64,000 nt of DNA from Rhodospirillaceae bacterium (GTDB lineage Bacteria > Pseudomonadota > Alphaproteobacteria > UBA8366 > Aestuariispiraceae), in NCBI GenBank assembly GCA_002709955.1, contig PAQY01000002.1, forward strand, positions 418,448-482,447, in the 5' to 3' direction. This document shows positions 1 to 7,744 of this stretch, in pieces (the stretch's first letter is position 1; each line of letters opens with the position of its first letter). Position numbers and translations under genes: made by a program. Under the pieces are notes generated by a model that made no database searches, was not told the origin of the DNA, and worked only from the letters and a program-made list of their open reading frames with translations.

Positions 1-442
1 GGCGCACACGACCGGCGGCAAAGGTCAGCCTGTGCGCGCCGGGCAGGGCGCCTGGCCATTGCTGCTGTAGGGCTGTGGCACGGCTTGCATGCTGGGGGAA
101 GGTTGCATGGGCGCGGGCCAGGTCCGCGCGGGGCATGGGAAAGGCTTCGACAGAGATGAAATCAAGCGTTGATCCGGGTGGGGCTGTATTCTCCCACACG
201 GCCCAGGCCTCCAGAAAGTTCAATCCGGTGCCAAAGCCCGTTTCCGCCACGGTCAGCTTTGGCTTTTGGCACAGGGTTTCGAAATCCGTGCCTTGCAGGA
301 AGGTATGTTGAACCTCCCCACAGGGATCATCGGCGGAAAAGTACAGATCATCGAACCGGCTGGCATAGGGCGTGCCGTCCCGCCAATCAATTGCTGAAAG
401 GGGGGATGAATCAGACTGTGATGGAGGTCCGGCTGTTGTCAT
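1..442 (-). CDS. MnmD/MnmC-type tRNA (mnm5s2U34) methyltransferase, partial
   Basis: This is the first 147 codons of a gene that leaves the window at its left edge, so the C-terminus is unseen. Read from ATG at 442 on the minus strand it gives an ETGFGTGLNFLEAW motif, the S-adenosylmethionine-binding loop of the MnmD (DUF752) domain, followed by SVEAFP and a GAHRLTF stretch also typical of that domain. MnmD finishes the 5-methylaminomethyl modification of wobble uridine in tRNA. It cannot be told whether the gene is MnmD alone or the MnmC fusion with a C-terminal FAD oxidase domain. The start is supported by an in-frame ATG shortly before the conserved IDWRDGTPYA segment. Family assignment is firm; extent is not. 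Confidence 0.85.
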   Translation of the reverse strand, partial: MTTAGPPSQSDSSPLSAIDWRDGTPYASRFDDLYFSADDPCGEVQHTFLQGTDFETLCQKPKLTVAETGFGTGLNFLEAWAVWENTAPPGSTLDFISVEAFPMPRADLARAHATFPQHASRATALQQQWPGALPGAHRLTFAAGRVR

Positions 443-665
443 CGTCTGGATGATATGCCCAGCCAAGGGCGTCCAGGCAAAAAAAAACGACGCTACGATC
501 TTTTGCCTACACTTAATCTCATCGGCATCGGTCGTTGCGTCGCCAGTGTGCTCTCGGCCCAATGGGGTTCGGGGGAGAGCGGTTGGTCGATGGCCCAGTA
601 GTATCGGTTGGGTGTTACAAGTTTCTGACTCTGCGATGTTTTTTGCGTGACGATCGGTGTGGGCC

Positions 666-1211
666 TTATTTGGGACTCCGGTCTTCCTTGATCAGCACCG
701 TGGACAATGTCTGTTTGATCAACTCATCATACTGTGATGTCAGGTTTGCGGACGTGCGGGGCAGAGTGCCCATCACCTGAACCAGCAGGTCCGATCCCTC
801 ACAGACGATCATGTTGAAGGTCAGTGCATCATCCTGTTCCACCGGCTCATAGGGTTTTCCCTGGCAGGCCGATATCCCGGAATAGCCGGTGGGCATGTCG
901 TTCAGGATCAGGATGCGGGTGTCTGTGCTGTCCCAGGGCAGGGTGTCGCCGCCGCCCCGAAAACGCAGGTTTGGGTCTTTTTGCGCCAGCATATCCGAAA
1001 CGGTTTGGGCAAGGGTCTGATTGCTGCGCAAGGGCGCGGCAAAGGCATAAACAGGCACGGCATTGCCCGCCCGTGCGACCGATTGCAGCGGGGCATAGCT
1101 GCCGGTGGTGCTGGCATAGATTACGACGGTTTTCGGGACGGTCTGGTCACAGGCCGCTAAAAACAGCGCGATTAAGGTCAGGAAGGCGAGACGAGGGCGG
1201 GTTAAGCGCAT
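666..1211 (-). CDS. putative lipoprotein of unknown function
   Basis: The 181-residue product starts with a basic n-region, a hydrophobic core and a lipobox LAAC ending at Cys21, so it should be exported and lipid-anchored. No enzymatic motif was recognised in the mature part, which contains the segments VVIYASTTGSY and LILNDMPTGY. A longer reading frame begins at 1280, but the ATG at 1211 is preferred because an AGGAAAG ribosome site precedes it and the signal peptide begins there. It faces away from the nnr gene on the other strand. Lipoprotein status is well supported; function unknown. Confidence 0.7.
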   Translation of the reverse strand: MRLTRPRLAFLTLIALFLAACDQTVPKTVVIYASTTGSYAPLQSVARAGNAVPVYAFAAPLRSNQTLAQTVSDMLAQKDPNLRFRGGGDTLPWDSTDTRILILNDMPTGYSGISACQGKPYEPVEQDDALTFNMIVCEGSDLLVQVMGTLPRTSANLTSQYDELIKQTLSTVLIKEDRSPK

Positions 1212-1309
1212 GATCGTTTTTCTTTCCTGAGAAATTGTATCCTTTAAAAGTAAGTAAGGGGCGCATCGAAAGGATTTCAATACCTCCTTATTTGCGCAAG
1301 ACTATCCCA

Positions 1310-2845
1310 ATGACAGATATGGATATCTTACAGACGATTTTACCGGACTCGCTGGATGCTGATGCCTGGCGCGACTGTTGTCTGTTGCGCGTTGGGGAAA
1401 TGGCACGGGCGGATCGTCTGGCAATCGATGGCGGGGTGCAGGGCTACGCATTGATGCGCGCTGCTGGGGCGGCGGTTGCGCGCACTATCATCGATCGATA
1501 TGACCCCGGCACTGTCGCGATCCTGTGTGGCCCTGGAAACAATGGGGGGGATGGGTTTGTCGTTGCCTCCTTACTGGCAGAGCGTGGCTGGACCGTGCGT
1601 GTGGGGCTGTTGGGGGATAGGGACGCCCTGACAGGCGATGCAGCCCTGGCGGCGGGTGATTATACTGGGCCTTGTGATCCCTTGGGCCCGAACATTCTGG
1701 CGGATGCGACCCTGGTGGTCGATGCCGTGTTTGGTGCTGGTCTTAATCGTGACATTGGCGGCGCGGCAGCCGATACGCTGGCGGCGATTGGTGACATGCC
1801 GGTCATTGCGATTGATATGCCCAGTGGCGTTTCTGGCGATAGCGGTGAAATTCTGGCCGGGGGATTGGTCCAGGCAACGGCCACAATTTCATTCTTTCGG
1901 GGAAAGGCGGGTCATTGGCTGTTGCCCGGCCGCATGGCCTGTGGAGAACTGGTGATCGCCGATATCGGTATTCCAGACACTGTTCTGGATACGGTCGACC
2001 CGATGCTGGCGCTCAATCATCCAGCCCTGTGGGCCAAGGCGCTGCCCCGTGTAACACCGACATCCCATAAGTATAACCGTGGATATGTTCTGGTCGCAGG
2101 CGGCGCGGAATTGCTGGGCGCGGCGTTTCTGGCAACCCGCGCGGCACAACGCGCCGGGGCCGGTATTGTCACGGTCGCAGCGCCCATTCAGCAGGGGCCG
2201 CTGTATCGCCTTGCCCTGGAAAGCGCCGTTATTCGATCCATCAAGGATACCCGTGCCTTCATAGAAATACTGGAAGATACCCGCATCGGATGCACCGTGA
2301 TCGGGCCAGGCCTGGGGGTGATCGCGGCTGGATCGCATGAAAAGGTTTTGGCGGTTCTAAGGGAGGGGCGTCCCGCAATTATTGACGCGGACGCGCTGGT
2401 TCTTTTTGAATCCTCGCCCCAGACCTTGTTCGATGCGATTAAGGGGCCGGTCTTGCTGACGCCCCATGACGGTGAGTTCCGGCGGTTATTTCCAGACCTT
2501 GCGGATATGCCCAATAAGCTGGAGCGGGCGCGGCAGGCGGCGGCACGGTCCGGGGCGACGATCCTGCTAAAAGGTTATGACACGGTAATTGCCGACCCGT
2601 CGGGTTGCGCCGTGATCAATGGGAATGCTCCCGCCAATCTTGCCACAGCAGGGGCAGGGGATGTTCTGGCAGGCACTATCGCAGCCTTTATCGCTGGCGG
2701 CATGCCAGTCTTTGCCGCAGCCTGTGCCGGGGCCTATGTGCATGGGGCCGCTGCCGCCGCCTTTGGACCCGGACTAATTGCCAGCGATCTGCCCAGCCTG
2801 TTGCCAGCCGCAATTGAAAAGGTTCGTTCGCAGACAGTCATTTAG
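1310..2845 (+). CDS. nnr: bifunctional NAD(P)H-hydrate epimerase / ADP-dependent NAD(P)H-hydrate dehydratase
   Basis: This two-domain enzyme repairs hydrated NADH and NADPH: the N-terminal YjeF_N domain epimerises the hydrate and the C-terminal kinase-fold domain dehydrates it using ADP. The N-terminal half carries GPGNNGGDGF at residues 74-83. The C-terminal half has the nucleotide-site motif GAGD at about residues 448-451, followed by a glycine/alanine-rich helix. The length of 511 residues is normal for the fused form. The reading frame is open from 1235, but the ATG at 1310 is taken as start because it leaves a usual-length N-terminus before the conserved MARADRLAIDGG segment. No good ribosome site decides between 1310 and 1319. 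Confidence 0.93.
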   Translation: MTDMDILQTILPDSLDADAWRDCCLLRVGEMARADRLAIDGGVQGYALMRAAGAAVARTIIDRYDPGTVAILCGPGNNGGDGFVVASLLAERGWTVRVGLLGDRDALTGDAALAAGDYTGPCDPLGPNILADATLVVDAVFGAGLNRDIGGAAADTLAAIGDMPVIAIDMPSGVSGDSGEILAGGLVQATATISFFRGKAGHWLLPGRMACGELVIADIGIPDTVLDTVDPMLALNHPALWAKALPRVTPTSHKYNRGYVLVAGGAELLGAAFLATRAAQRAGAGIVTVAAPIQQGPLYRLALESAVIRSIKDTRAFIEILEDTRIGCTVIGPGLGVIAAGSHEKVLAVLREGRPAIIDADALVLFESSPQTLFDAIKGPVLLTPHDGEFRRLFPDLADMPNKLERARQAAARSGATILLKGYDTVIADPSGCAVINGNAPANLATAGAGDVLAGTIAAFIAGGMPVFAAACAGAYVHGAAAAAFGPGLIASDLPSLLPAAIEKVRSQTVI

Positions 2846-2931
2846 TAATATTTATCTCGAATTTGATTTAGTTACCTTTTGTAAAGGATTGACCTGTATC
2901 ATTTTTTCCCTGAAAGACTATCCAGGGGCGT

Positions 2932-2962
2932 TTCGCTGAAACTTTTTCGGGTTTACAGCGAA
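2932..2962 (+). promoter_or_regulatory. leader hairpin before small gene
   Basis: TTCGCTG-AAAC pairs with GTTT-A-CAGCGAA, an 11-bp stem with one bulged base and an eight-base loop. It lies about 20 bases before the start of the 81-residue gene and has no trailing T-run, so a leader structure is more likely than a terminator. Function is unknown. Confidence 0.4.
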
Positions 2963-2983
2963 TTTAAGGTGAGAGGTCAGGCT

Positions 2984-3229
2984 ATGTTTTTTCGCAAAGC
3001 TGTTTCACAGGATCGCGTCGCGGTCGGGCGGTCCTTTTTTCGGCGCCTGAATAACCGGGCCGTTGAAACGGCGGAGGTCTTGGGGATTGCCTCCGACGGT
3101 TTCGGAATTTTGCATGTACGGTATGAACTGACCGTGGAACAGGCCCAGTCCCATGCGGTCTATCCCGCTGGTACAAAGGTTCTTTCGCTCGCCACATTCA
3201 ATGAAACATACCCGCAAAGCGTCGCCTGA
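2984..3229 (+). CDS. small hypothetical protein
   Basis: This 81-residue protein is not assigned to a named family. The sequence has a basic N-terminus with FFRKAV and SFFRRLNNRAVETAEVLGI, then a beta-rich stretch GFGILHVRYEL and a C-terminal tail with YPAGTKVLSLATF. No signal peptide or membrane segment is apparent. The ATG at 2984 is preferred over one at 2969 because a GAGAGGT ribosome site sits before it. It lies alone between nnr and tRNA-Leu, behind a leader hairpin. Similar basic proteins of about 80 residues are known from Rhodospirillales as hypotheticals, but this is recollection and not something the sequence proves. Confidence 0.6.
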   Translation: MFFRKAVSQDRVAVGRSFFRRLNNRAVETAEVLGIASDGFGILHVRYELTVEQAQSHAVYPAGTKVLSLATFNETYPQSVA

Positions 3230-3275
3230 ACGGACCAATTCCACAGAATTGTGCGATTTTACTGGAATTGACGCT

Positions 3276-3304
3276 TTGACGCGGGGTACCGCGTTTGCTA
3301 TGAC
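3276..3304 (+). promoter_or_regulatory. sigma70-type promoter of tRNA-Leu
   Basis: A -35 box TTGACG at 3276-3281 is separated by 17 bases from a -10 box TATGAC at 3299-3304. Transcription would begin near 3311, about 57 bases before tRNA-Leu. Inverted repeats GCGCGCT / AGCGCGC (3307-3334) lie in the leader. Confidence 0.55.
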
Positions 3305-3367
3305 GCGCGCGCTTCGGCAACGGTCGGAGCGCGCGATCCGTTTTCGGAAAAGAACGGTCCGAGCAGT

Positions 3368-3452
3368 GCGGGCGTGGCGAAATTGGTAGACGCGCCAGAT
3401 TTAGGTTCTGGTAGGGCAACCTGTGGGGGTTCGAGTCCCTTCGCCCGCACCA
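3368..3452 (+). tRNA. tRNA-Leu (anticodon TAG)
   Basis: The acceptor stem GCGGGCG pairs with CGCCCGC at 3442-3448 and is followed by the discriminator A and an encoded CCA. The anticodon stem CCAGA/TCTGG closes the loop TTTAGGT, giving anticodon TAG, which reads CUN leucine codons. The GGTTCGAGTCC T-arm and a long variable arm are visible, as expected of a class II tRNA. It stands between a small hypothetical gene and tig. Confidence 0.96.
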
Positions 3453-3473
3453 CCGACCCTAAAGGTCAGGCGC

Positions 3474-3502
3474 TTGGATCATTTTCGTCGGGTATGTATC
3501 GC
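3474..3502 (+). promoter_or_regulatory. possible promoter of tig
   Basis: TTGGAT and TATCGC are 17 bases apart, about 40 bases before the tig start. The boxes match the consensus only moderately. Confidence 0.35.
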
Positions 3503-3541
3503 GATTTCATAAACACAAATTGAGCCGGGGCCCAATCTCCC

Positions 3542-4966
3542 ATGCAGGTAGTCGAAACAAAGAACGAAGGTCTGAGCCGCGAATTCACCATCACGGTCGC
3601 CGCGGATGAACTCGATCAAAAGGTCGAAACGAAGCTAATCGAGGTCGGGCAGACTGTAAAAATGCCAGGCTTTCGCCCGGGCAAAGTGCCCATGAAGATC
3701 TTGCGTCAGCGGTTCGGTCAATCCGTGCTGGGTGAGATTCTGGAAGGCACTGTTTCTGAAAGCAGCCAGGCTGTCTTGACGGAACGCTCGCTGAAACCAG
3801 CCATGCAGCCGAAAATCGAAATCTCAAGCTTCGATCCAGGATCTGATCTGGTCTATACGATGGCTGTGGATGTTATGCCGGAAATTGAACCGGTTGATTT
3901 CTCGACGCTGACTCTGACGCGCTATAAGCCAGAGATCACGGATGAAGAAGTCAATAACGCCATGGATGAACTGGCGCGCAACAATCGTGCGACCCAGAAA
4001 ATCGAAAAAGACCGCAAGACCCAGTCGGGCGATGTCGTGATCATGAATTTCAAGGGCTTTGTCGATGGCGAAGCGTTTGAAGGCGGTGAAGCAACCGATT
4101 TCCGTCTGGAATTGGGCAGCGGCCAATTCATTCCGGGGTTTGAAGATCAGTTGATCGGTCAAAAGGCCGGTGAAGACCTGAAGGTCAACGTATCCTTCCC
4201 GGAAGAATATGGTGCGGCGAACCTGGCGGGCAAAGCCGCTGTATTCGAATGCAAGATCAACGAAATTCACGAATACACCGACCGCGTTCTGGACGATGAA
4301 TTCGCCAAGGAATTGGGTCTGGAATCACTGGATGATCTGCGCGGCCAGATGCGCAGCCGGATCGAAGGCGAATATGCGGAATTGGCCCGCGCCAAGACCA
4401 AGCGTGAATTGCTGGATATCCTGTTTGAAAAGCATGACTTTGAAGTGCCGGAAGGCATGGTGACAGGCGAATTCGACCAGATCTGGTCACAATTCACCAA
4501 GGCCAAGGAAGAAGGCAATATCGACGAGGAAGATAAGGAAAAGGACGAAGAGGTCCTGAAATCTGAATATCGCGATATCGCCAAACGGCGCGTGCTTCTG
4601 GGACTGTTGTTGAGCCATGTCGGTGACACCGCAAAGGTCGAAGTCACCCAGGAAGAGCTGCAACAGGCGGTGTTCCGTCAGGCCCAGCGGTATCCGGGTC
4701 AGGAACGCGAAGTGTTCGAATACTTCACCAAATCGCCCGAAATGATGAACAGCCTGCGGGCACCGATCTTTGAAGAAAAGACGGTGGATTACATTCTGGA
4801 ACTGGCGACAGTGACGGATGTGTCCCTGCCGGTCGATCAGTTGCTGGAGTCTGATGACGACAGCACGGAAGGCGAAGAGGGCAAGAAAGCCAAGAAATCA
4901 GCAAAGAAATCTTCCGCGAAAAAGGCCGCCTCCAAGAAGGCTGCTGCGAAGAAATCTGCTGACTAA
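3542..4966 (+). CDS. tig: trigger factor, ribosome-associated chaperone and peptidyl-prolyl isomerase
   Basis: Trigger factor binds the ribosomal exit tunnel and shields nascent chains. The N-terminal ribosome-binding domain shows the signature GFRPGKVPMKILRQRFG at about residues 44-60. An FKBP-type isomerase domain follows at about 150-240 (GDVVIMNFKGFVDGEAFEGG), then the helical substrate-binding arms. At 474 residues it is longer than the usual 430-450. The extra length is a C-terminal tail of about 30 residues made almost only of Lys, Ala and Ser. It is followed by its own terminator and by clpP, the classic tig-clpP-clpX-lon order. Confidence 0.97.
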   Translation: MQVVETKNEGLSREFTITVAADELDQKVETKLIEVGQTVKMPGFRPGKVPMKILRQRFGQSVLGEILEGTVSESSQAVLTERSLKPAMQPKIEISSFDPGSDLVYTMAVDVMPEIEPVDFSTLTLTRYKPEITDEEVNNAMDELARNNRATQKIEKDRKTQSGDVVIMNFKGFVDGEAFEGGEATDFRLELGSGQFIPGFEDQLIGQKAGEDLKVNVSFPEEYGAANLAGKAAVFECKINEIHEYTDRVLDDEFAKELGLESLDDLRGQMRSRIEGEYAELARAKTKRELLDILFEKHDFEVPEGMVTGEFDQIWSQFTKAKEEGNIDEEDKEKDEEVLKSEYRDIAKRRVLLGLLLSHVGDTAKVEVTQEELQQAVFRQAQRYPGQEREVFEYFTKSPEMMNSLRAPIFEEKTVDYILELATVTDVSLPVDQLLESDDDSTEGEEGKKAKKSAKKSSAKKAASKKAAAKKSAD

Positions 4967-4994
4967 ATCCTGCTGCGTAATGCGGTCAGTACAG

Positions 4995-5032
4995 CGCCCC
5001 GGATGCCAGATATGTGTCCGGGGCGTTTGTTT
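4995..5032 (+). terminator. rho-independent terminator of tig
   Basis: CGCCCCGGA at 4995-5003 pairs perfectly with TCCGGGGCG at 5017-5025 (9 bp, 13-base loop), followed by TTTGTTT. It lies 28 bases after the tig stop, so tig and clpP are probably separate transcripts. Confidence 0.8.
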
Positions 5033-5107
5033 CCGCACCGCCCGGTGCAGATTTCCATAGACGGGGGCTTTACATCCCGGCCTGAGCCATTAACTCTGAG
5101 GTTCGCA

Positions 5108-5160
5108 ATCGTCACGGGGACGATGCGATGCCTCTGAATCCTGGTCACAGTCGGTGACCA
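5108..5160 (+). promoter_or_regulatory. tandem hairpins in the clpP leader
   Basis: Two perfect inverted repeats lie upstream of clpP: ATCGTC/GACGAT (5108-5113 and 5119-5124) and TGGTCAC/GTGACCA (5142-5148 and 5154-5160), each with a five-base loop. They could be operator sites or mRNA leader structures. No regulator is indicated by the sequence. Confidence 0.35.
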
Positions 5161-5203
5161 TTGGACTTCACGAAAATAGCTTTAGGGAGCAGTGAGTATT
5201 ACC

Positions 5204-5839
5204 ATGCGCGATCCGGTCGATCTTTACATGAACACGCTGGTGCCGATGGTGGTTGAGCAGACCAACCGCGGTGAACGCGCCTATGACATTTATTCGCGCC
5301 TGTTGAAGGAGCGTATTATCTTTCTGACAGGGGGCATTGATGATCATGTCGCCAGCCTCCTGTGCGCTCAGTTGTTGTTCCTTGAGTCAGAAAGTCCCGC
5401 CAAGGACATTTCTTTCTATATCAATTCACCAGGCGGCGTCGTGACCTCTGCGATGTCTGTCTATGACACAATGCAATATATCCGCTGTGACGTTTCAACA
5501 GTATGTCTGGGGCAGGCATGTTCTGCTGGATCGCTGTTGCTGACGGCCGGGCAGGCGGGCAAGCGGTATTCGCTGCCCTATAGCCGAATCATGGTGCACC
5601 AGCCTTCTGGTGGTGCCCAGGGCCAGGCGACGGATATCGAAATTCAGGCGCGGGAAATCCTGCGCATGCGGGAAACGCTGAATGGCATCTACGTTCATCA
5701 TACCGGTCGCAGCCTGAAAGAAATCGAAGCCGCAATGGAACGTGACAAGTTCATGAGCGCCGAAGAGGCAAAGAGCTTTGGGTTGATTGACGAAGTCGTC
5801 AATGAACGCCCATTGCCGGAAGGTGATTCTGATAAATAA
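5204..5839 (+). CDS. clpP: ATP-dependent Clp protease proteolytic subunit
   Basis: ClpP is the serine protease barrel that degrades proteins unfolded by ClpX or ClpA. Counting from the in-frame GTG at 5192, the catalytic triad is Ser111 (GQACSAGS), His136 (MVHQPSGG) and Asp185 (ERDKF), all intact. The start is uncertain. The GTG at 5192 lies only two bases after AGGGAG, too close for normal initiation, while the ATG at 5204 is about 14 bases away; I take 5204, which gives 211 residues. The N-terminus [21 protein letters not shown] is typical of alphaproteobacterial ClpP. A terminator separates it from clpX. Confidence 0.96.
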   Translation: MRDPVDLYMNTLVPMVVEQTNRGERAYDIYSRLLKERIIFLTGGIDDHVASLLCAQLLFLESESPAKDISFYINSPGGVVTSAMSVYDTMQYIRCDVSTVCLGQACSAGSLLLTAGQAGKRYSLPYSRIMVHQPSGGAQGQATDIEIQAREILRMRETLNGIYVHHTGRSLKEIEAAMERDKFMSAEEAKSFGLIDEVVNERPLPEGDSDK

Positions 5840-5847
5840 GCCCGATT

Positions 5848-5887
5848 CTCCTCGGGGGGATGATTTTTGTCCTCCCGAGGGAGTTTT
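5848..5887 (+). terminator. rho-independent terminator of clpP
   Basis: CCTCGGG at 5850-5856 pairs with CCCGAGG at 5874-5880, with further G-C pairing inside and a TTTT run right after. It starts eight bases past the clpP stop. Confidence 0.75.
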
Positions 5888-6151
5888 GCATGAATTTGGC
5901 TGATTGGCTGTGATGCAGGTCTTTTATACCCTAGAATCAGGGTGTTACTAGATCATTTCATTCATATGCCCCGTGGCCTGTTCTTGTGCAGTATGACAGA
6001 ATCGCGACACACCCAAGAGAATCCGTGATTTTCCGTTTGAGGGGGTGGGTCGCTAGGTCTACCATATGTGTTGGATACGAGGTCAGTGGGACGCATTGAC
6101 GGTATGCATGACAGAAAAGATCGGCAAGATCGGTAAGGAACCGGAGAGACG
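5888..6151 (+). other. intergenic region before clpX
   Basis: Together with the clpP terminator this makes about 310 bases without a gene. A TAGAAT box near 5931 could be a -10 element, but no convincing -35 box is placed with it. The ribosome site GGAGAG precedes the clpX ATG. Reading frames on the minus strand here are short and show no family features. Nothing else was recognised. Confidence 0.5.
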
Positions 6152-7420
6152 ATGAGCAAATCCAGCGGCAGCGACGGAAAGAATACGCTCTACTGCTCCT
6201 TTTGCGGTAAGAGCCAGCATGAAGTGCGCAAGCTGATCGCCGGACCAACTGTGTTCATTTGCGACGAATGCGTCGAATTGTGCATGGATATTATCCGGGA
6301 AGATCATAAATCCAGCGTTTCGAAAACATCGGACGGGGTGCCGACACCTCAAGATATCCGTCAGGTTCTCGACGATTATGTGATTGGTCAGGACTACGCC
6401 AAGCGCGTCCTGTCGGTTGCGGTGCATAACCATTACAAACGCCTGGCCCATGGTCAGAAGCAGAATGATGTTGAATTGCAGAAATCTAACATTCTGCTGG
6501 TCGGCCCAACCGGGTGCGGTAAAACCCTGTTGGCCCAGACATTGGCACGCATTCTGGATGTACCGTTCACCATGGCGGATGCAACGACATTGACCGAAGC
6601 CGGTTATGTTGGGGAAGATGTTGAAAACATTATCCTGAAGCTTCTGCAATCTGCGGATTACAATGTCGAACGCGCGCAACGCGGCATCGTTTATATTGAT
6701 GAGGTCGATAAGATTTCCCGCAAGTCTGATAACCCGTCGATCACCCGGGACGTGTCGGGTGAGGGGGTGCAGCAGGCCTTGCTGAAGATCATGGAAGGCA
6801 CGGTCGCTTCTGTCCCACCGCAAGGGGGCCGCAAGCATCCCCAGCAGGAATTCCTGCAGGTGGATACGACCAATATCCTGTTCATCTGTGGCGGCGCCTT
6901 CTCTGGATTGGAAAAGATTATCGCGTCGCGCGGTAAGGGCTCCTCCATTGGGTTTGGCGCGGATGTTCGGTCCGAAGATGACCGCAAGGTTGGCGTTATC
7001 CTGCGGGATGTCGAGCCGGAAGATATGGTCAAATTCGGCTTGATCCCTGAATTTGTTGGTCGTGTGCCGATGATCGCAACCCTGGAAGACCTGGATGAAG
7101 AGGCGCTGGTTGATATTCTGACCAAGCCGCGCAACGCCCTGGTCAAACAGTATGCGAAACTGTTTGAAATGGAAGATGTGGGGCTTGAGTTTACCTCAGA
7201 CGCTTTGAATGCGATCGCCAAACGGGCGATCGAGCGTAAGACCGGTGCGCGTGGTTTGCGCTCCATCATGGAAGCGATTTTGTTGGATACGATGTACGAC
7301 CTGCCCAGCCTGGAAGGGGTGGAGGAAATCGTGATCAACAAGGAAGTCGTCGAAGGTCGGGCAGAGCCGCTGTATATCTATTCAGACCGCAAGAATGAAG
7401 TTGAAAGCAATGCCTCGTAA
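6152..7420 (+). CDS. clpX: Clp protease ATP-binding subunit ClpX
   Basis: ClpX is the AAA+ unfoldase that selects tagged substrates and feeds them to ClpP. The N-terminal zinc-binding domain has Cys15, Cys18, Cys37 and Cys40. Walker A is GPTGCGKT (118-125), Walker B is YIDEVDK (181-187), pore loops are GYVG (151-154) and RKH (227-229), and the IGF loop that docks on ClpP is at 266-268. The C-terminal GARGLRS motif carries the sensor-2 arginine. The length of 422 residues is normal. It is transcribed apart from clpP, with a strong terminator behind it. Confidence 0.98.
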   Translation: MSKSSGSDGKNTLYCSFCGKSQHEVRKLIAGPTVFICDECVELCMDIIREDHKSSVSKTSDGVPTPQDIRQVLDDYVIGQDYAKRVLSVAVHNHYKRLAHGQKQNDVELQKSNILLVGPTGCGKTLLAQTLARILDVPFTMADATTLTEAGYVGEDVENIILKLLQSADYNVERAQRGIVYIDEVDKISRKSDNPSITRDVSGEGVQQALLKIMEGTVASVPPQGGRKHPQQEFLQVDTTNILFICGGAFSGLEKIIASRGKGSSIGFGADVRSEDDRKVGVILRDVEPEDMVKFGLIPEFVGRVPMIATLEDLDEEALVDILTKPRNALVKQYAKLFEMEDVGLEFTSDALNAIAKRAIERKTGARGLRSIMEAILLDTMYDLPSLEGVEEIVINKEVVEGRAEPLYIYSDRKNEVESNAS

Positions 7421-7444
7421 TTGAGGCTGCTTGTCGCATTTGGG

Positions 7445-7486
7445 CCGCGCCTGGTGGACTTGTCCACAGCGCGGTTCTTTTGTTTT
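7445..7486 (+). terminator. rho-independent terminator of clpX
   Basis: CCGCGC at 7445-7450 pairs with GCGCGG at 7469-7474, enclosing a second perfect stem GTGGAC/GTCCAC. It is followed by TTCTTTTGTTTT, 24 bases after the clpX stop. Confidence 0.85.
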
Positions 7487-7546
7487 CGTAATCTGTATTT
7501 GGAAGAGTGAAACTGCGAAAAAATGCCGGAATTCCGTTATGCTTTG

Positions 7547-7575
7547 CTTGAAGTGTGGGGCAAACAGCCCCACTA
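7547..7575 (+). promoter_or_regulatory. sigma32 (RpoH)-type heat-shock promoter of lon
   Basis: CTTGAA at 7547-7552 and CCCCACTA at 7568-7575 are 15 bases apart, close to the E. coli sigma32 consensus CTTGAA / CCCCATnTa. Lon is a known heat-shock gene. The -10 box also lies in an inverted repeat GTGGGGC/GCCCCAC (7555-7573), which could be chance or a binding site. Transcription would start near 7582, leaving a leader of about 160 bases. Confidence 0.55.
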
Positions 7576-7744
7576 TTAGTAAGGCCCGGCTGGCGTGGGT
7601 CTTTGAGTTCAAGATGGCGCCTTCAGCCGTTTGGTCTCCGGGTAAGGACACGCACAATCTCTGTGATTTTGTCTCACACACCCGATTATAAAAACGCGCG
7701 GGATTTCATTCCCTGAATGACCCCGCGCCATGGAGAGAATGATT

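Noticed and set aside
75-780. Plus-strand reading frames at the left edge
   Set aside because: They are antisense to the mnmD-like gene or lie in the gap after it and have no family features.
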